Shown here: in pieces, positions 59,835 through 64,000 of the stretch
How the letters are laid out: each line of letters opens with the position of its first letter
Position numbering within the stretch: the stretch's first letter is position 1
From: Flaccisagitta enflata
Taxonomy: Eukaryota > Chaetognatha > Sagittoidea > Aphragmophora
Direction of reading: 5' to 3'
Assembly: GCA_965153355.1 (NCBI GenBank)
Contig: OZ231127.1
Span: 69,936,001-70,000,000 of the forward strand
Length of the DNA stretch: 64,000 nt
Position numbers and translations under genes: made by a program
The notes under the pieces: generated by a model
The model's database searches: none
What the model was told of the DNA's origin: nothing
The model's input: only the letters and a program-made list of their open reading frames with translations

Positions 59835-60410
59835 TTCTGTTTTTCCTTATATCCATACTTTCTCTTTTATTTCTTCCTTTTCCTCATATCCTTGTTGCTA
59901 TTCCTCCCTCTCTTATTTTCTCTCTAGCTCTTTCACCTCTTTTTTTTTCACTCAATATTTTGATGCTTTTTAAGTAAGCGAAGACTCAAAAATAATCTTT
60001 GAGCCAAATTCTTGCATATATAGAATTTGGCAAAAGAATAACCTGAAAAAAAGGGGAAGAAGCGCGTAAGAGAAAATACCAAAAAGGATTTGAGAGCACA
60101 AACAAAAAAGAAACTGAGCTGAAAAAAAATGATCCTCTGCTTGTGCACATTCCTGTGGGGGGTCCCGGTTAAACCCCTGAAAGACTGTCTCTCAATCTTT
60201 GTTTTCTCTTTTTTTTTCTTCCTCTTCTTGATTCTACTTTTCAAGCTGGTTTCCCCCTTTTTTTGAGTCATCCCCAAAAATTGGTTTTCTGACCTTTTTT
60301 GCGTCTTAAACTTCTTTGCTTTTTTTTTTCTCATGTTTGAAGGACAGTGAGTTAGACATTGGGACACTCTGACATTTTCATCATCGTCGATGAACCCAAC
60401 TGGAATAACA
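59835..60410. other. no gene recognised
   Basis: Pyrimidine-rich then mixed. The long minus-strand frame at 59948-60571 is partly a translation of the adjacent heptamer array and partly low complexity. Confidence 0.4.
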
Positions 60411-60414
60411 GAAA

Positions 60415-60895
60415 TCAGACATAAGACATAAGACATAAGACATAAGACATAAGACATAAGACATAAGACATAAGACATAAGACATAAGACATAAGACAAG
60501 ATATAAGACATGACATAAGACAAGACATAAGACAAGCCATAAGAGAAGATATAAGACAAGACATAAGACATAAGACATAAGACATAAGACTTAAGACATT
60601 AGACATAAGACATAAGACATGGACATAAGACAAAAGACATAAGACATAGGACAAGACATAAGACAAGAAATAAGACATGACATAAGACAAGACATAAGAC
60701 AAGCCATAAGAGAAGACATAAGACAAGACATGAGACAAGACATAAGACACAAGACATAAGACACAAGACATGAGACATGAGACATGAGACATGAGACATG
60801 AGACATAAGACATAAGACATAAGACATAAGACATAAGACATAAAGACAAAAGACAAGACATAAGACAAGACATAAGACCAGACATAAGACAAGAC
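60415..60895 (+). repeat. heptamer array (GACATAA)n, left part
   Basis: GACATAA with GACATGA and GACAA variants. A longer higher-order pattern repeats (ATAAGACAAGCCATAAGAGA near 60529 and 60697). MSYVLC frames on the minus strand are artefacts. Confidence 0.95.
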
Positions 60896-61025
60896 CTGGC
60901 CCGAGCGTGAAACCGGAAGTTTGTTCCGGTTGCGGAAAAAGGGCAGGGTCGCTCCAAAACGATAATGGGCTGCTTCGCCGTGACGGTAAGGGTGTTGAGA
61001 AGAAGAGGGAGGAAGAAGAAGAAGA

Positions 61026-61192
61026 ACAAGGCCGGATACACGGCCACCAGTTGCGGACGGGTGGGCAGGAGCAGAAATGCGCCTTTTCACACTTTTCGAC
61101 TCGTGCTCACCAACGGACCGACCGACGGACCGACCGACCGACGGACGGACGGACGGACAAAGCCTCTTATAAAGTTGCGTGTCCGCAACTAA
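61026..61192 (+). mobile_element. family A element (GTTGCG subfamily), complete
   Basis: Nearly the same sequence as 46425-46604, including CTTTTCACACTTTTCGACTC, but with a different number of GACC/GACG repeats and TTATAAAG in place of TTATAGAG. Also inserted in a GAA tract. Confidence 0.93.
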
Positions 61193-61344
61193 AAAGAAGA
61201 AGAAAAAGAAAAAGAAGAAAAAAAAAGAAGAAAAGAAAAAAAAACGATGAAAAGAAAAAAAGAAGAAAAGAAAAAAAAAGGAAAGAGGAAGAAAAAATGA
61301 AGAAAAAAGAAATTAAAAAAAGAAATGAAAGAGGGAAAAGAATG

Positions 61345-61349
<5 letters not shown>

Positions 61350-61394
<45 letters not shown>
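61350..61394. repeat. (CT)n microsatellite
   Basis: Pure CT of about 44 bp. Confidence 0.95.
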
Positions 61395-61397
<3 letters not shown>

Positions 61398-61562
61398 CCT
61401 GCTTATATCTCCTTGTCTTAGGATAATTGAGGACCCGTCCCATACCGTACCGTCCCCGACACGATATTGCAATGAATTGCATCGTTATGCCACATAGCGG
61501 AAAATGGCGTTGTTGCAACGTCCACGGGATAGTGGTTTACCGCAGTGTCACGCTCGGCCCAG

Positions 61563-61885
61563 GACAAGACATAAGACATAAGACATCAGACATCAGACAT
61601 CAGACATCAGACATAAGACTTAAGACTTAAGACTTAAGACTTAAGACTTAAGACTTAAGACATAAGACATAAGACATAAGACATAGGACATAAGACATAA
61701 GACATGAGACAAGACATAAGACATAAGACATGAGACATCAGACATCAGACATAAGACATAAGACATAAGACATAAGACTTAAGACTTAAGACTTAAGACT
61801 TAAGACTTAAGACTTAAGACTTAAGACATAAGACATAAGACAAGACATAAGACATAAGACAAGAGACATCAAACATCAAACATCA
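61563..61885 (+). repeat. heptamer array (GACATAA)n, right part
   Basis: GACATAA with blocks of GACTTAA and GACATCA. It continues the array at 60415-60895. Confidence 0.95.
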
Positions 61886-62030
61886 GACATTTAACAAGTA
61901 CAGATTCCAATAAATTCTACGCCACCATAAAGACTAATGGCGCAATGCAGAATAAAACTGGGGAAATGTCCGTCATTGTTTAACGCGCGGTACGATCCAG
62001 GACCAACATTCAAAACTTCATTGAGTGTGG

Positions 62031-62250
62031 TACATGCAAGCGACTCTATAACCCGCCATGAGCTTCAGTCGGTTGGTTGGTCAGTCTGTCAGACGGTCGG
62101 TTGGACAGTCGGTCGGTCACACTTTGCTTTTTTTGGCATTTACAGGCGGTTTTTGCATGACTTCTTCTGCTCAAATGCTAGGTTAACCTCTTTTATCAGT
62201 GCCCCCGCCCAATGCCCACTCGCACGCGACTTGGGCAGCCGTGTATCCGT
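62031..62250 (-). mobile_element. family A element, diverged
   Basis: Right-end remnant ACATGCAAGCGACTCTATAA and CCCGCC, GTTGG/GTCGG microsatellite, CACACTTTGC, a long interior, then CACTCGCACGCGACTTGGGC and AGCCGTGTATCCG. The outermost bases at both ends are eroded. Confidence 0.8.
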
Positions 62251-62660
62251 AAAGAAAATACCGTTAAAACCACATGAAATGAAAAGATATAACGATTGTA
62301 AATAACCATGTAATGACGTTCACGAGCCTTATCAATGGCAACGATGTGGCATATTGCGTGAAAAATGACTTCGATGCGCATTGACCTCCAACTGTAGCGT
62401 ATTTATACAATCTTTATACGCTTACGTTTATACAGCGCGTCGTTTCGTCTCCGAACCGGGAGAATGCCCCGGCTGTCTGGCACCCATTTCCGTAATTGTC
62501 AAAGGCGTGCCCATAAATCGTCCATCATGTAGTAAATCGTCTTTTATGATAGCCATTCATAGTTTCGCCAGCCAATGAAAAATCACCTTCCGTGACGCCT
62601 CCCCACTACATTCGCTACGAATGACATCGTAACCACGATGCCAGATCTTGTTGGATTTTT
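62251..62660. other. no gene recognised
   Basis: Unique-looking sequence with 60-65 codon frames on both strands and no domain. Confidence 0.4.
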
Positions 62661-63181
62661 GGGCAGCGGCCCCGAAGGGGACGAAGTTCTGTAGAACACA
62701 GGGGACTGTTGTTCGTTTGTCCACTTGTTCATTTGTTTGTCCCCCCCCCCCAGGCCCTCTCAGGCCTGAAATCTACCCTCTCAGGCTTGAAATCTGGCCT
62801 CTCAGGCCTTGAATCTGCCCTCTCAGACCTAAAATCTGCCCTCTTGGGCCTGAAATCAGCCCTCTCAAGCCTGAAAACTGACCTCTCCAGCCTGAAATCT
62901 GACCTCTCAGGCCTTAAATCCCTCCCTCTCAGATTCAAGGCCTGAGAGGTCAGATTTTGGGCCGGAGAGGGTAGATTTCAGGTCTGAGAGGGCAGATTTT
63001 AGGCCTGAGAGGCCTGGGGAGATGGACAGACGGACGAATAGATGAACAAATAAAAGTCCCCTGTGTTCTACAGGACTTTGTCCCCTTTGGGGCCGCTGCC
63101 CTGCTTCCTTTCACTCCAATTCACAAACATGCAAAGCAGGGCAACGGGTGCCGCTGACCACATATTGCCCTAGGGCGACCT
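62661..63181 (+). mobile_element. family C element, complete, with inverted minisatellite core
   Basis: GGGCAGCGGCCCCGAAGGGG, GAAGTTCTGTAGAACACAGG, then 21-bp CTCAGGCCTGAAATCT units that invert near 62935, then CCCCTGTGTTCTACAGGACT, TTGGGGCCGCTGCCCTGC and the tail CATGCAAAGCAGGGCAACGG ending GCCCTAGGGCGACC. Collinear with 38555-39061. Confidence 0.9.
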
Positions 63182-63600
63182 CTTTTAGACGGTGCTAATG
63201 CAATTACCTGCTTTTCACGGCGCCAATACATTCACATTGTATAGGAATGGCATCGTAACTTTAGTGCCATCTCGACTTGTTCGTTATTTGTTCGTTCATT
63301 TGTTCGCGCTATTCTCTTTGTACTGAATCATCTACCTTACAGTACAGTTGAGACCAATTCATTCTTTCTAAATATCATTATTTATTCTTGCACAATGTGG
63401 ACTGGGAGAGGGGGGATGTAGTTGGAGGGGATCGGGGTACAAGGGGTGTGGTCAACTTTCTTCATGTTCGCGACCCTCCATTGTACAAGCGACCTGGGTT
63501 GAAACACATTTTACAAGGCTTTTTTAGATGGAAGTCATGATGTCATGCAATGTATATACAATAAAAACCCGATTTAACAATCTTGAGGGGATTGGGCGAT

Positions 63601-63790
63601 TTTTAGTCGCGTGCACACGACTCTATGACCCGCTCTGTCCGTCTATCTGTCTGTCAGTTGGTCGGTCGGTCAGTCACACTCTGTTTTTTTTTTTTCGCCG
63701 TTTTACGTCGCTTCAAGTCATTTCAAGTCATTTTACATTTTGACTTCTAGTTTTGACGACCGCACGCGACTTAGAGGTGTTTGCCTTGTT
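63601..63790 (-). mobile_element. family A element, complete
   Basis: Right hairpin AGTCGCGTGCACACGACT, ATGACCCGCTCTGTCC, GTCGG/GTCTG microsatellite, CACACTCTG, an interior with repeated TTCAAGTCATT, and left end CCGCACGCGACTTAGAGGTG with TTTGCCTTGTT. Shares the GTCATT interior and GGTGTT left end with 3923-4250. Confidence 0.88.
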
Positions 63791-64000
63791 TCTATCAAAT
63801 CCGAATGTCTAAACAGCAATGAAAGGAAGATAGGCAAACCAATGTTAGTGCTTAGAGGATTGAAGTCAAGTCTATGAGCAACCGATAGTCAGACCAACAA
63901 AAATGCTACAGTTGTTTTGGCATATGTAAGAAACATTGATGATTAGTTGTTAAATCAGTAAAGATTAACATCACAAAACCAAAAGAGAATTAGGGACCAT

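Larger units (their letters stand above)
60896..61562. mobile_element. TIR element with 8-bp target duplication inside the heptamer array
   Basis: Left terminus CTGGCCCGAGCGTGA, right terminus TCACGCTCGGCCCAG. GACAAGAC flanks both sides (60888-60895 and 61563-61570). The heptamer array has the same orientation on both sides, as expected if it was split. An 8-bp duplication suggests hAT or a similar superfamily, but the TIR is not diagnostic and the target is repetitive. The interior holds a family A copy, GAA-like and CT tracts, and unique sequence without a transposase. Confidence 0.72.

Noticed and set aside
60415-61047. Minus-strand frame with MSYVLCL repeats resembling a membrane protein
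   Set aside because: Translation of the GACATAA heptamer array; hydrophobicity is a by-product of the repeat.
63340-63365. Possible pogo-like terminus (TACAGTTGAGACC)
   Set aside because: Only about ten bases match and there is no inverted partner.

Overview
This is a gene-poor stretch of a eukaryotic nuclear genome, most likely an invertebrate animal. The reasons are the absence of bacterial gene organisation, a CR1/L2/Jockey-type LINE reverse transcriptase, many foldback MITEs flanked by TA, Helitron-like interspersed elements, and very long pure microsatellites. I cannot name the species. The only protein-coding sequence I can support is a 5'-truncated LINE reverse transcriptase at 36201-37179 on the minus strand. 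Nearly all other long open frames are low-complexity translations of microsatellites or of a 67-bp satellite, and I have not called them as genes.

The window is dominated by a few dispersed families, which I name locally. Family A (28 entries, about one every 2.3 kb) has a left end reading AACAAGGCCGGATACACGGC, an internal GTCGCG-type decamer, a variable GACC/GACG microsatellite, and a terminal hairpin followed by CTAAAAA. Across subfamilies the internal decamer changes together with the right arm of the terminal hairpin. This layout resembles Helentron-associated elements (HINE/DINE-1/pearl type), and it is the most interesting system here. Family C (7 copies) is a palindromic element: inverted repeats carrying GGGCAGCGGCCCCGAAGGGG surround a 21-bp minisatellite that may itself be inverted, followed by a one-sided tail that ends in a hairpin plus GCGACTA or GCGACC. 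Eight foldback MITEs have TA target sites (219-768 bp). Families B and D are unclassified dispersed repeats.

Layout: 0-12 kb holds microsatellites, a 67-bp GGTGTGGTG minisatellite interrupted by a TA-MITE, and several A copies. 12-26 kb is very rich in simple repeats (CT, CTTT, TTG, ATTC, GAAA) and includes a 26-bp minisatellite split by a solo LTR with a 5-bp target duplication. 26-31 kb is relatively unique sequence without a recognisable gene. 30.6-40.2 kb holds A/C composites, MITEs and the LINE. 41.55-53.68 kb is a large inverted repeat of a different 67-bp satellite, with arms of 3.2 and 5.7 kb around a 3.2-kb spacer. 54-64 kb holds further A, C and MITE copies, a tandem array of A left ends, and a heptamer (GACATAA) array split by an element with an 8-bp target duplication.

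No cellular gene, rRNA, convincing tRNA or CRISPR array was found. The elements relate to one another mainly by nesting: MITE in A, MITE in minisatellite, LTR in minisatellite, C in A, A in family B, and A in GAA tracts. That nesting gives several natural empty-site comparisons within the window itself.
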